In this document: positions 17,630 through 26,600 of the stretch, in pieces
Layout: each line of letters begins with the position of its first letter
How positions within the stretch are numbered: the first letter of the stretch is position 1
Assembly (NCBI RefSeq): GCF_002752655.1
Contig: NZ_CP023737.1
Coordinates: forward strand, 1,972,501-2,036,500
Length of the DNA: 64,000 bases
Direction of reading: 5' to 3'
Origin: Methylosinus trichosporium OB3b
GTDB lineage: Bacteria > Pseudomonadota > Alphaproteobacteria > Rhizobiales > Beijerinckiaceae
Notes under the pieces: model-generated
What the model was told of the DNA's origin: nothing
Database searches by the model: none
What the model saw: only the letters and a program-made list of their open reading frames with translations
Translations under genes and position numbers: made by a program

Positions 17630-18288
17630 AATTCGTCTCGGGCCGGCGAGTCGGACCGCGCCGCGCTCGACGCCGCTGGAGGGGAATACGGGAGTCGACG
17701 GTCGGCTGCGACAATCGCGGCGCGAAACAATTCCGCACAGATGCGTGCACGCCTTGGGCCTCTCGATGCGCCCGAATACGAAGTCATGCTACGCCCCTGA
17801 ATAACTGAAAAATTCTGTAGCAGCCTCCGACAACCAGCCGTCGACATGCAGCCTCTTCAATTGCTAGACGATCCTGGGATCGCGGACACGAAGAAAAAAG
17901 TTCAGAAAATATCGGGAATCATGCCGAGCTGGAGGCGGTCGACGAGTAAATACTTATTCAGAAATGACAATTACTGTCATTATCACGCCTCGCCCGAATC
18001 CGCTGCTCTTGGCGGCGTATAACTTCGCTTCGAGATTGTCGAAAGGCTTGGTGTCAATGTAGAGGGCGAAGCCGGACTTGCCCTGCGCGGCCCTTGCCGA
18101 GTCCGCGCCATTTGTCGGCGTCGGTCCAGGAGCCGGAGACGAACGCCTTGGTCCAGGAGTCACGCCCGAGAGCGGCAGCCCCTCGACCGCGCCGATGCTG
18201 TCGCCGTGCTGGCTGAGCTCGCCGCGAATGCTCGGTCCCTTGTTGCTCCAAAGGGCAATATCAGGGCAAATAGACGCAATCTTCGGCG
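17630..18288. other. intergenic region with a minus-strand coding remnant
   Basis: No intact gene is visible. On the minus strand (about 18265 to 17954) two frames together give a protein-like series: IALWSNKGPSIRGELSQHG, then SWTDADKWRGLG in a second frame, then KSGFALYIDTKPFDNLEAKL back in the first. Spacing and alternating aromatic/polar residues suggest a decayed outer-membrane or exported beta-rich protein. I cannot name the family, and no start codon can be assigned. Confidence 0.35.
17963..17981. promoter_or_regulatory. AATGACA-N5-TGTCATT inverted repeat
   Basis: A perfect 7-bp inverted repeat with a 5-base spacer (AATGACAATTACTGTCATT), locally AT-rich in a GC-rich genome. This is the geometry of a dimeric regulator's operator. 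No intact gene begins next to it, so its target is unclear; it may belong to the decayed gene around it. Confidence 0.35.
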
Positions 18289-18999
18289 TCAGTCGCGATG
18301 TAATTCTGGGCGATCTTTGTTCGCGCTCACCGCCGCCCAAAGTCCGACGCCGACGCGCCGAAGCGGCAGAACCGCGCGTCGCCCGACGAGCAGCGGCTCG
18401 GACCAGCCGTGCATCACGCGATCATTCGGCCCCGGCGCTTCCGCATCGGTCTCCAGCGACACGAGCGCGACGCCGAGCGCACTCAGCTCGCGGACCTGCA
18501 TGACGCAGGCGGCTTCGCGCAGGCCGGCGAAGCCGACCCAGCGTCCCGACCATCCGCGCGTCGTGAGTCCGACGGCGGCTGCGGCGCCGACGAGTCCGCG
18601 GCGCGAGCCGAAGCCGGCGATGCGACGATGGGCGAGGATGGCGGCTGTTTCGTCCGCGCCGATTTCACGCCGGCTCGCCTCGCGGCCGAAGCCGATGAGA
18701 TCGCCCGCGTCGTCGCAGGCGAGAACGACGCCTGGCGCGCTCGACGGAGCGGCCCGCGCTTCGACGCCGGCGACGACGCGCTCGAACAGGCGATCGAGCG
18801 CGTCCCTCTCGCAATCGAGGACGAGACAGGAGGCCTGATTGTTCGTCGTTGCGCTCACGCCGCCATGGAGACGATGTTCGACGCAGCCGATGAATTGCGC
18901 CGCATCCGCGAGCGACGCGCCCAATTCGCACGCCAGCAGCGAGGTGCTCGAATCCGATATCGCGTCGTCGGTGTCGTCGATCCCGATGAGAACGCGCAT
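18289..18999 (-). CDS. TiaS-like IDDTD-domain protein, second paralogue
   Basis: A 236-residue protein beginning MRVLIGIDDTD. It resembles the N-terminal kinase-like domain (TCKD) and adjoining region of archaeal tRNA(Ile2) agmatinylcytidine synthetase TiaS, whose first strand carries the same IGIDDTD motif. Later it has GGVSATTNNQASCLVLD, GFGREASR and GAAAAVGLTTRGWSGRW. The OB-fold and zinc-ribbon that bind the tRNA anticodon in TiaS are absent, so tRNA modification is unlikely. It is paralogous to the gene before it (shared DDTD, (S/T)xNxxAC, AAVGLTxxGWSGR) and starts in its stop codon (TGATG), suggesting a hetero-oligomer. It is the last gene of the ABC-importer operon. Function unknown. 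Confidence 0.7.
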   Translation of the reverse strand: MRVLIGIDDTDDAISDSSTSLLACELGASLADAAQFIGCVEHRLHGGVSATTNNQASCLVLDCERDALDRLFERVVAGVEARAAPSSAPGVVLACDDAGDLIGFGREASRREIGADETAAILAHRRIAGFGSRRGLVGAAAAVGLTTRGWSGRWVGFAGLREAACVMQVRELSALGVALVSLETDAEAPGPNDRVMHGWSEPLLVGRRAVLPLRRVGVGLWAAVSANKDRPELHRD

Positions 19000-19733
19000 C
19001 AGTCCGCGACCTCCGCATCGCGCGGCCGCTTGCCGATAGCGACGAGACGCCCGTTCACCCTCTCGACCGGCGCGACCGCGCGACCGTTCCACAGACGCGG
19101 CGACAGCCAGCCGCCGGTGCTGACGAGCGCGTCGGGAGCGAGCGCGCACGCCTCGCGATCGATCGCGACGGACTCTATGCCGGCTTCGGCGAGCGCCGCG
19201 ACGGAGATCGGATCTGCGAGACGCCGCAACCGGCCATATTCGAGGAAGCGGCCCGACCAGCCATAGGCGGTGAGGCCGACCGCCGCCAATGCGCCGATGA
19301 TTCCGTCATTGGTTCCGCCGAGGCCGAGAAGGCGCACGCCTGCCCGCGCCGCGACCGCCCGCGCGCGCTCCTGCGTCTCGATCTCATAGGTGCAGGACAG
19401 GCCGAATTCGACGATCTCGGAGAGGTCATCCGTCTCCCGCGCGACGCAGAGGCCGGGGTCCGAGCCGTCGCTCGCGAGCTCCGCTATATGGGCGACGGCG
19501 CGCGCGACCAGCTCGGGAACCAGGGCCTCGTCCGCGACCTCCACCACGGCGCAGGCCGGACTATTGTGCGAGGTGAAAGGAATGCGCGGATCGATGAGCA
19601 ATTGATGGCGAAGCGCTCCCCAGAGCCGCGCGCCATCCGGGAGCTTGCGCTCGAACATGCGCACCAGCCGTCCCGTGCCGATCTTCGCGCCGACGACGTC
19701 GGTGTCGTCGAAGCCGAGATAGATTTTCGTCAT
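18999..19733 (-). CDS. TiaS-like FDDTD-domain protein, first paralogue
   Basis: A 244-residue protein beginning MTKIYLGFDDTD, with FTSHNSPACAVVEV, a GSDPGLCVA segment, GLGGTNDGIIGALAAVGLTAYGWSGR and a C-terminal WNGRAVAPVERVNGRLVAIG. It shares the DDTD signature and general plan of the TiaS kinase-like domain, but not the C-terminal nucleic-acid-binding domains. Its ATG overlaps the stop of the ABC ATPase gene (ATGA) and its stop overlaps the start of the second paralogue. All three are therefore translationally coupled, which argues for a role tied to whatever the ABC importer brings in, for example an ATP-dependent processing or storage step. That role is inference. The family link rests on motif recognition only. 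Confidence 0.7.
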   Translation of the reverse strand: MTKIYLGFDDTDVVGAKIGTGRLVRMFERKLPDGARLWGALRHQLLIDPRIPFTSHNSPACAVVEVADEALVPELVARAVAHIAELASDGSDPGLCVARETDDLSEIVEFGLSCTYEIETQERARAVAARAGVRLLGLGGTNDGIIGALAAVGLTAYGWSGRFLEYGRLRRLADPISVAALAEAGIESVAIDREACALAPDALVSTGGWLSPRLWNGRAVAPVERVNGRLVAIGKRPRDAEVAD

Positions 19734-20539
19734 AGCGGGTCCCTCCGCCGCTCGACGATCGGCGCGAGGCGCCGCGCGCCGAACGGATCGTCGAACATTT
19801 CGACCTCGACGCCGTAGATGCGCCGCATGCGCTCCGGCGTCACCGTCTCGTGGGGCGCGCCGTCGGCCTGTATGAGGCCGTCTTGAAGTATGGCGACGCG
19901 CGTCGCGACCTGCATCGCGTGCTCGGGATGATGCGTGCTGACGAGCACGCCGTGACCGTCGGCGACGAGATCGGACAAATGCCGCATGAGGCGGATCTGA
20001 TAGCCGTAATCGAGACCCGTCGCCGGCTCGTCCATGACGAGAAGCCGCGCGCCTTGCGCCAGCGCGCGGGCGATCAGCGTGAGCTGACGCTCGCCGCCGG
20101 AGATTTCCGTATAGGGCCGGTCGATCAGCCGCTCGATGCCGAGGCGTGCGACGACCGTTTCGACGATGCGGCGGTCCTCGGCGTCCGGCGCGCGCACGAG
20201 GCCGGTCTGCGGCAGGCGCCCGAGCGTGACGACCTCCCGCACGCTATAGGGAAAAGGCGTGATATGGCCTTGCGGCACATAAGCGATGCGCTTGGCGATG
20301 TCACGCTGCGAGAGCGTCGAAAGCGGCGCTCCGTCGAGCCGCACCTCGCCGCGCCGTGGCGCGAGAAAGCCCAGCAACAGGCGAAACAAAGTGCTCTTTC
20401 CGGAGCCATTGGCGCCGAGCAGAGCGACGATCTCGCCCGTGCCGAAGCCGAGCGTGACGCCGCCGAGCACGCTGCGTGCGCCACGCGAGAAATGCAGATC
20501 GACGCCGTCTATACGCGCGACCGAGTGAGGCGGCCTCAT
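19730..20539 (-). CDS. ABC importer ATPase, FecE/BtuD class
   Basis: A 269-residue ATP-binding subunit of a type II (metal-chelate class) importer. Walker A GANGSGKST, Q-loop VPQGH, signature ISGGERQ, Walker B LLVMDEPATGLD and switch STHHPEH are all present. The start at ATG 20539 fits the usual N-terminus; an open frame continues upstream into the permease gene but looks like a shadow. The gene follows the permease by about 30 bases and overlaps the first TiaS-like gene by ATGA. The FecE/FhuC/BtuD/MolC group carries iron complexes, cobalamin, haem or molybdate/tungstate, and the sequence alone does not say which. Confidence 0.92.
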   Translation of the reverse strand: MRPPHSVARIDGVDLHFSRGARSVLGGVTLGFGTGEIVALLGANGSGKSTLFRLLLGFLAPRRGEVRLDGAPLSTLSQRDIAKRIAYVPQGHITPFPYSVREVVTLGRLPQTGLVRAPDAEDRRIVETVVARLGIERLIDRPYTEISGGERQLTLIARALAQGARLLVMDEPATGLDYGYQIRLMRHLSDLVADGHGVLVSTHHPEHAMQVATRVAILQDGLIQADGAPHETVTPERMRRIYGVEVEMFDDPFGARRLAPIVERRRDPL

Positions 20540-20570
20540 GATCGGCTCTCGGGTTGCGGAAGACGGCGCT

Positions 20571-21575
20571 TCACAGCCATGCCCTCCGCGCGCGTCCGAG
20601 CACGAGCACGAAGGCCGGAACGCCGAGCAGCTCGGTGACGACGCCGATCGGGATCTCCGCATGGGCGATGTTGCGCGCGACGCAATCCGCCACGATGAGG
20701 AAGATCGCCCCGAGCATCGCGCTCGCCGGCAGGAGCCGGCTGTTGGTCGGTCCGATGGCGAGGCGCGCCACATGCGGCACGACGAGCCCGACCCAGCCGA
20801 TCATCCCGGCCAGCGACACGCAGAGGGACGAGGCCAGCGTCGCAGCGGCGATCACGCCATAGCGCGTCGCCTCGACCGGCACGCCGAGCGAGCGCGCCTC
20901 GTCGTCGCCCATCGAGAGCGCGTCGAGCGCGCGGCCCGCGAGCGTCATCGCCGCGACCGCCGCGAGGATTGGTCCGGCCGCGCTCTCGACATGGCGAAGC
21001 TCGACGCCGCCGAGGCTGCCCATCAGCCAATAGACGATCGCCGGCAGCTGCTCGTAAGGGTCGGCGACATATTTGACGATCGACAGAGCCGAGGTAAACA
21101 GGGCCCCGGAGATCATGCCGCCGAGCACCAGCGTCACCATCGACGCCGAGCCGAACAGATTGGCGATGACGACGCCGACGCCCACCGCGACGATCCCCAT
21201 GAGAAAGGCTGAGGCCTGCACCACGAGCAGATTGCCGGAGACGAGAATGCCGAGCGCCGCGCCGAATCCGGCGCCGCCGAGAACGCCGAGAATCCCGGGC
21301 GAGACGAGCGGATTGCGAAACACCGCCTGAAACGAAGCGCCCGAGGTCGCGAGCGCCGCCCCGATGAGGCCGGCCGCCAGCACGCGCGGCAGTCGGATCT
21401 CGACGATGAGATTATGCAAGAGGTCGAGACGTTCGGGGGCGAGCTCCGCGAGGCCGACGCGCGCGCAAAAGAAGGTGACGACATCCGTCGGCGCCAGAGG
21501 ATAGCGGCCGACCGACAGAGCGATGAGAACGACGGCGACGAGCGCGATCGGGAGAAGGAGGAGGCGGGTCGAAAT
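20571..21575 (-). CDS. ABC importer permease, FecCD/BtuC family, apparently starting at ATT
   Basis: A hydrophobic permease with the FecCD hallmarks RLPRVLAAGLIGAALATSGASFQAVFRNPLVSP cut here to its key parts: the RLPR motif, GxxFQxxFRNPL, later LGVPVEATRYGV and GWVGLVVPHVAR. The familiar N-terminal helix (LLLLPIALVAVVLIALSVGRYPL) is in frame upstream of any ATG, GTG or TTG. The first usable codon after the preceding stop is ATT at 21575, nine bases downstream of a GGAG. From there the protein has 334 residues, the normal family length; the first TTG (21419) would cut off the first helix. Either ATT is a genuine rare start or one base is wrong (ATG to ATT). Confidence 0.85.
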   Translation of the reverse strand: MSTRLLLLPIALVAVVLIALSVGRYPLAPTDVVTFFCARVGLAELAPERLDLLHNLIVEIRLPRVLAAGLIGAALATSGASFQAVFRNPLVSPGILGVLGGAGFGAALGILVSGNLLVVQASAFLMGIVAVGVGVVIANLFGSASMVTLVLGGMISGALFTSALSIVKYVADPYEQLPAIVYWLMGSLGGVELRHVESAAGPILAAVAAMTLAGRALDALSMGDDEARSLGVPVEATRYGVIAAATLASSLCVSLAGMIGWVGLVVPHVARLAIGPTNSRLLPASAMLGAIFLIVADCVARNIAHAEIPIGVVTELLGVPAFVLVLGRARRAWL

Positions 21576-21581
21576 GGCCGC

Positions 21582-22610
21582 TCACTCCAAGATCCGCGCG
21601 ACATCCGCGTCGCTCGGGTCGACGCCGAGAAACAGGCGATAGAAGGACTTCGTCTCCGCGACGAGATCGAGCGGATAGCGCTTCGGATAGAACAGATTGG
21701 CGAGCCATTGCACGCCGAGCGCGCGCATGTAGCTGGGCGGCCGATCGATCCAATTGAAGGGCGCGTGCGGGACGAAGACGATGCGCCCTTGCTTCACCGC
21801 CTCGACATTGCGCCATTGCGAATTGGTCTTGGCGATGTCGCCGAAGCCCTTGTTCTGGGCGACGATGATCTGCGGCCGCAGCGCGACGATCTGCTCGAGG
21901 CCGATTCTGTCCTGGCCGAAATGAGTCGATTGCGTGCAATGATAGACATTGTCGCCGGCGGCGAGCGCGATCGCCTCGGCGTGGAATCCTTTGTCGCAAT
22001 CGGTGGCGAGGCCGTCCGCGGTTTCGGCGTAATAGACCCTTATGCGCTGCTCCGGCGGAATGCTCGCGGTCGCCGCGCGCACGCGCGCCAGCGCATCGTC
22101 GATGTAGCGTGCGAGTTCGCTCGCCTTCTGCTCGCGCCCGAGGATCTCGCCGAGAAAGACGAAGGCTTTCGAATAGTCGTCGAGCGTTTCGAGCTTCAGA
22201 AAGACGACCGGCGCGCCGATCCGGGCGAAGCTGCGCTCGGCCTTGTCGATCTCCATGAAATGTCCGAGCCAGGCGATGACGAGGTCGGGACGTCGGCTCG
22301 CCACCTCCTCGAGATTGAGCTCGCGGCCCATGCCGGCCTGACTGCCGATCACGGGCAGCTCAGCGGCCTCGTTGCGCAGGAGTGGCCTCTCGTCCCCGCG
22401 GAACGGCACATTGAGGCCGATGAGCAGTTCCGGCGCCAAAGCGTAGAGCGTGAGGGTCACGGGCGGCGCCGCACCGTAAATGCGTGCAGGATGGGCCGGA
22501 ATGACGAGTTTTCGTCCCGCCATGTCGACGATCTCCCGCGTCTCTGCGGCGAGCGCCCGACTGCAAGCCAGCGCGAGCGCGAACAGAAGGCAGGCAAATC
22601 GAAAGGTCAT
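21582..22610 (-). CDS. ABC importer substrate-binding protein, FepB/BtuF-like
   Basis: A 342-residue periplasmic protein with a signal peptide (MTFRFACLLFALALACSRALA, cleavage probably before AETRE). It has a TroA/FepB fold sequence: REIVDMAGRKLVIPAHPARIYG, then RRPDLVIAWLG, and QIVALRPQIIVAQ in the second lobe. The C-terminal part (APFNWIDRPPSYMRALGVQWLANLFYPKRYPLDL) resembles binding proteins for iron-type or oxyanion substrates. ATG 22610 is preferred because GGAG lies nine bases upstream; TTG 22625 is possible. It is the first gene of the importer/TiaS-like operon. It is not under an evident B12 riboswitch, so a cobalamin role is not supported. Confidence 0.88.
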   Translation of the reverse strand: MTFRFACLLFALALACSRALAAETREIVDMAGRKLVIPAHPARIYGAAPPVTLTLYALAPELLIGLNVPFRGDERPLLRNEAAELPVIGSQAGMGRELNLEEVASRRPDLVIAWLGHFMEIDKAERSFARIGAPVVFLKLETLDDYSKAFVFLGEILGREQKASELARYIDDALARVRAATASIPPEQRIRVYYAETADGLATDCDKGFHAEAIALAAGDNVYHCTQSTHFGQDRIGLEQIVALRPQIIVAQNKGFGDIAKTNSQWRNVEAVKQGRIVFVPHAPFNWIDRPPSYMRALGVQWLANLFYPKRYPLDLVAETKSFYRLFLGVDPSDADVARILE

Positions 22611-22666
22611 GACTCGAGGCTCCAACCTATGCCGGACTGCTCGGTCCCGGCGACAGGCGATGATAT

Positions 22667-22690
22667 TCTATATAGCCATACTACATAACG
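22667..22690. promoter_or_regulatory. ModE-like imperfect dyad upstream of the ABC importer operon
   Basis: TTCTATATA-like and TACATAACG half-sites are separated by about seven bases and lie about 60-80 bases before the binding-protein start. The arrangement is close to the ModE box pattern (CGxTATATA ... TATATAxCG), with mismatches in each half. AT-rich sequence here may instead be the core promoter. If real, it would point to molybdate or tungstate as the imported substrate. Confidence 0.3.
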
Positions 22691-22742
22691 AAACGACGCC
22701 CGCACAAGCCTAACTCTCGGCCGAAAAAAGAAATCGCCGCCG

Positions 22743-22955
22743 ACCTCCCTCAAAAAGGAAGCGGCCAGACTCGCGAAGCAGGAGGGCGCTTCGCTGAATC
22801 AATGGATCGCGACGGCCGTCGCCCAGAAAATCGGCGTTGTCGAGACGACGGCCGACTTCCTGAAGCGGCGCGCTGGAAATGCGAACGGCTCCGGTTTGTC
22901 GGAGATCCTTCGCAGCGCGCCCGGCCGCGCGCCGGATCCCGGCGATGAATTGCCC
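22743..22955 (+). pseudogene. HicB-family antitoxin remnant
   Basis: The frame reads PTSLKKEAARLAKQEGASLN, then QWIATAVAQKIGVVETTADF and LKRRAG, then SEILRSAPGRAPDPGDELP. This is the ribbon-helix-helix type sequence of small HicB-family antitoxins of alphaproteobacteria, with the usual PGDEL ending. There is no start codon or N-terminal strand before it: the frame upstream reads into unrelated codons and a stop at 22686. It also does not terminate after DELP. No toxin gene is adjacent. It is a 5'-truncated leftover. Confidence 0.55.
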
Positions 22956-23664
22956 CCGATTCGGTTTCGACGCGAAGATCAGGGTGCGGACGCGCAGATC
23001 GATATGCTGAAGGCGTCCGAATGCGTCGAGCTTTTCCGCGAGCGCTTGTCGCGCGCCAAGGCCGTAGTGGCGAGACTCGATCGTCTCGCCCTCCTCCGTC
23101 AAAACCCCCCTCGCCTTTTCAGTCAGGACGCAGAGATAGCCGCCGGCGCCCTCGATCTCATCGCCGCGTTGCAGGATCGCGGCGATGACGATCACAATAC
23201 GATTCGACCGGTCCGGATATCATTCGTCGAGCTCGGTCGGCGGCGAGGCCACAAAACGGAGCAATCACCGATTTCGTTTTGCGCCCCTTTGTCCGATCAG
23301 GGGGCGGCGTCGAGTCGACTCACCTGCTGGAGGCCGATCGAGCAATTTCCACTGCGACCAGCGGCCGCCCAGACTCGAGGCCGCTTCTTTTCAAGATCGA
23401 AAAGCCGGTCGAATGGGTTGACTCTGATAGCATTTTTTTGCGTGATGAAATTTGATCAGGGGAAGCTCGACGAGCTTGCAGTTCGACTCTTGTGCAAGAT
23501 CTGGTAGTTTGGCGAGAACAACAAGGCAGAGAGGGCGTCGTGAAAGAAGCGGGTTCGCATTCCTTGGTGGTCGAGTCGCCAGTTTTTGGTTTCGTGATAG
23601 AATAGAAAAAAATACAATCTCGCTCAGCCCGCTCGGAAATCAAAGTAACGAAAAGCGGGGGTCT
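22956..23664. other. intergenic region before the giant glycosyltransferase
   Basis: About 700 bases without a recognisable gene. The frame of the antitoxin remnant stays open for part of it but looks non-coding. The frame of the glycosyltransferase is open from 23452, but that stretch lacks protein-like character. A TTGACT at about 23420 and an AT-rich run after it are a possible promoter for the downstream gene; I cannot define the -10 box with confidence. Confidence 0.4.
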
Positions 23665-26600
23665 GTGCTGACTCCTGTATCTCGAGATCGCAAATCCTAT
23701 TTCAGGATATTGTGGCAACTGCCCGATTTTCAGGCGATTCTTGCTTCGATCTCGCCCGAGACAACGGCCTGGCTAGAGCTGAACGTCTCGAGCTGGGAGC
23801 CGGCGAGCCAGCCTCCGGCTTGGATCGGCCTCGTCTCCACCATCGCGGGAAGCGCGAAATACAATCTCGTCACGCGTATCTGGCAGGCGTCGTCCACATC
23901 GCCGGAGCTCGCGGGGCCATTCCGTTTCGGCGTCGCGGGCGGTGTGACGGGAGACAGCTTCGCTCTCTGCGCGCATGTCGAAACGCTCGACGCTCCTTTG
24001 CTGATCTCTCACCCACGGCTGCGAAAGCTCGAAGAGACCACGCGAATCGTGACCCCTCCGGCGCTTGTCGGCGATCGGCTCTCCTCCGAGGCGGCCGGCA
24101 AGCTCGACGAAGCGAGCCCCGACGCCATCGACGGCGAGTCTCTGGCGAGGGAAGCCGCTGCGCGGGCTCATGATCCCGATCACTTCGATTTCAGCGACAT
24201 TCGCGTTTCTGCAGACGGAACCATCTCTCATCGTCGGGTCGAGTTCTTCTGCGACGCCGCGCTTCGCGATTTGCGACGCCGGCGGCAAACGCGCGAGGCG
24301 GAGCCGGCGACGTCGAAGGGCCGGCGCATCTCAACCTGTTGCGGACCTCCGACGCGCGTCCGAGCTGGAGGCTCGTCGAGCCGCAGTCGAAAACGGGTTC
24401 TCGGCGTCAATTTCCGCCCGCAATGGTCGATCGAGGGAGAGGACACATTTTATATTCGCGTCATCGACGCCGAGAGCGAGGAGCCTTCCGTCACGGCGCG
24501 GTTCTTCGATCCGGCGACCGGCCGTCACGTGCCGATCGAGCCGATGCGGAACTATGTGTTCTCCTTGCTGATGTCGGCGCATCGATGCGCCGGCGAGGTG
24601 CAGATCTCCATCCTCGACAAATTCGGCGGCATCTCGAGTTTTCACACGAAATCCGTGGATCGCCAGATGAAAGGCGGAACGGACCGCGCGTTCTATTCGG
24701 AGCTGCGCATTCCGTTCGTGACGCCCGCGGACGCATGCTGGCTTTCGATCAGCGTCGTGAAATCCCGACGCGATCCCACGATCGTCTCGGCTACGATCGA
24801 CAGTTTTCTGTTCTTCGCCGACCCCGTTCTGACGCACGAAGAGCGCGAGCAGCTTCCCGCGAGAGTCTCCCTGGCCATGTTGACGAGCCTGCGCCAGAAC
24901 GCGGGTTATTCGGCGAAGCAATTCGAGATTGCCGGCGCGGCGCCCGAGGGCGCCTTCGATCTCTTGCTCGCCGAGCCGCGAGCGCTGACGATCGCAAAGG
25001 GGCTCATGCGGCCGCGGACGCTTCCCGTGACCGTCGCCAGCCTGAGCCTCTTCGATTCGCTCGTCCAGGCAGCAGGAACCCTCGACGGCGCCGTGGAGGC
25101 GCCTTCGCTGATCGCATTCGTCGATGGTCGCGAAAGCTGCAAATTGGAGGTTCAGCTCACAGATAAAACGTTCTTTGCGCGCGGCAAGTTGAAGCCGCGC
25201 CATCGCGACGGTCGTCGCCATCTGCTGGATGTGCGCTGCGAGACCTCTCGAGAGGTGCTGGCGGCGCGGCGCGTGAGCATCGATCTTCCCGAGGACGGAG
25301 GCGTCTGGGGAAAGCAAGCGGCCGACGCCGAGGCCGCGGCGCGTCGAACCGCCAGCGAGCTGGAGTTGCTGCGCGGCCAGGCGCAGGACGCCAAGAGGGC
25401 GCTCGGGGCCGCCAGCGGCCTTCACGAGCGAATCGCGCAGCTCGCGCCGATCGTCAACGCGCTCGCCGCCGACTTCGGCTTGATGGAGCGGGCGGGATTG
25501 TCGACGAGAGCGGCGGACGTCCGATCGTCGGCGAAAAAGCGTTCCGGCGCGAGTCCGGAAGAGGCCTTGCTGGTCGCCTCGCCGCTCTTCGACGAGGCGT
25601 GGTACGCGAAAATGTATATGTCCCGGGACAAATCGGGCTTGTCTCCGGCCGCGCATTATCTCGAGAGGGGAGTGGCCGAGCGCCTGTTCCCTCACCCCTT
25701 GTTCGACGCCGAATGGTATCGCGAGCGATATATGTCGACAAAGAGCGCAGAGCCGCCATTCGTGCATTTCTTGCGCGAAGGCGTGAAGCGCGAATATGTC
25801 GCGCATCCGCTGTTCGATCCGGCTTGGTTCGCCCGGCGCTATCAGCGCAAGGGCCTCGTCGACTGCATGATCTTCTTCCAGAAATTCGCCTTCGAATGCG
25901 GCCTCGACCCGCACCCGCTGTTCGACAGCAAATGGTACGGCGAAACCTATCCCAAGACCTTTCGCGAGGGACGGATCGGCGTTCACGATTATATGGAGAC
26001 CGGCGCGCAGCGCGGGCGTTGGCCGAATCCGCTGTTCGATCCGGCCTATTATGTGCGGACCTACAAGGAGCAGATCGAGCCCGGGACCAATCCTCTGGCG
26101 CATTTCATCGAGCAGGGCAGCGACGATGGCTTGAACCCCAATCCGTTGTTTTCCTCTGCTTGGTACCGAGCCGTCAATCCCGGCGTGGCGGCCGAGAATT
26201 GGATACCCCTCGCGCATTATCTGCATGTGGGCGGCAAGCTCGGTCTCGACCCGAATCTTTCCTTCAGCACCAAATCCTATCTCGCCGAGAATCCCGATCT
26301 CGATCTCGCGAAGGAGAGCGCGCTGGCGCATGCATTGCGCAAACGCTCCGGCCGAGGCGAATCCACGCTTTCGACAGAGACGAGGCCGCAGTGGAAAAAG
26401 GCGCCGCTCGCCTCCTCCGAGCGCCAGAGCCGGCGGGACGTTGCGCTGCCGAGCGTCAATTGGGTCATCGGCCCGCCGGACAATATTCAATGGGCCTATG
26501 GCAACAACGCCAAGCGCTTCATCGAGAACATGCCCCGATGGAGTCATGCCGTCAGCGGCTCCGCCGCAGCCGATATCGTGCTCTATTTCGATGTGATCGT

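Noticed and set aside
18289..19733. Calling the two DDTD proteins tRNA(Ile2) agmatinylcytidine synthetases
   Set aside because: They are only about 240 residues long and lack the anticodon-binding OB-fold and zinc ribbon; bacteria normally use TilS.
18289..22610. Cobalamin uptake (BtuFCD) as the function of the ABC importer because it is near the cob operon
   Set aside because: No B12 riboswitch is visible upstream of the importer, the operon is on the opposite strand, and the family also carries iron complexes and oxyanions. Left open.
22710..23195. A 161-codon minus-strand frame over the antitoxin remnant
   Set aside because: It is antisense to the recognisable HicB-like sequence and matches no family.
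25582..26370. Treating the seven-repeat block as a CRISPR or DNA satellite
   Set aside because: The repeats are conserved only at protein level, have variable unit length and no identical DNA copies.
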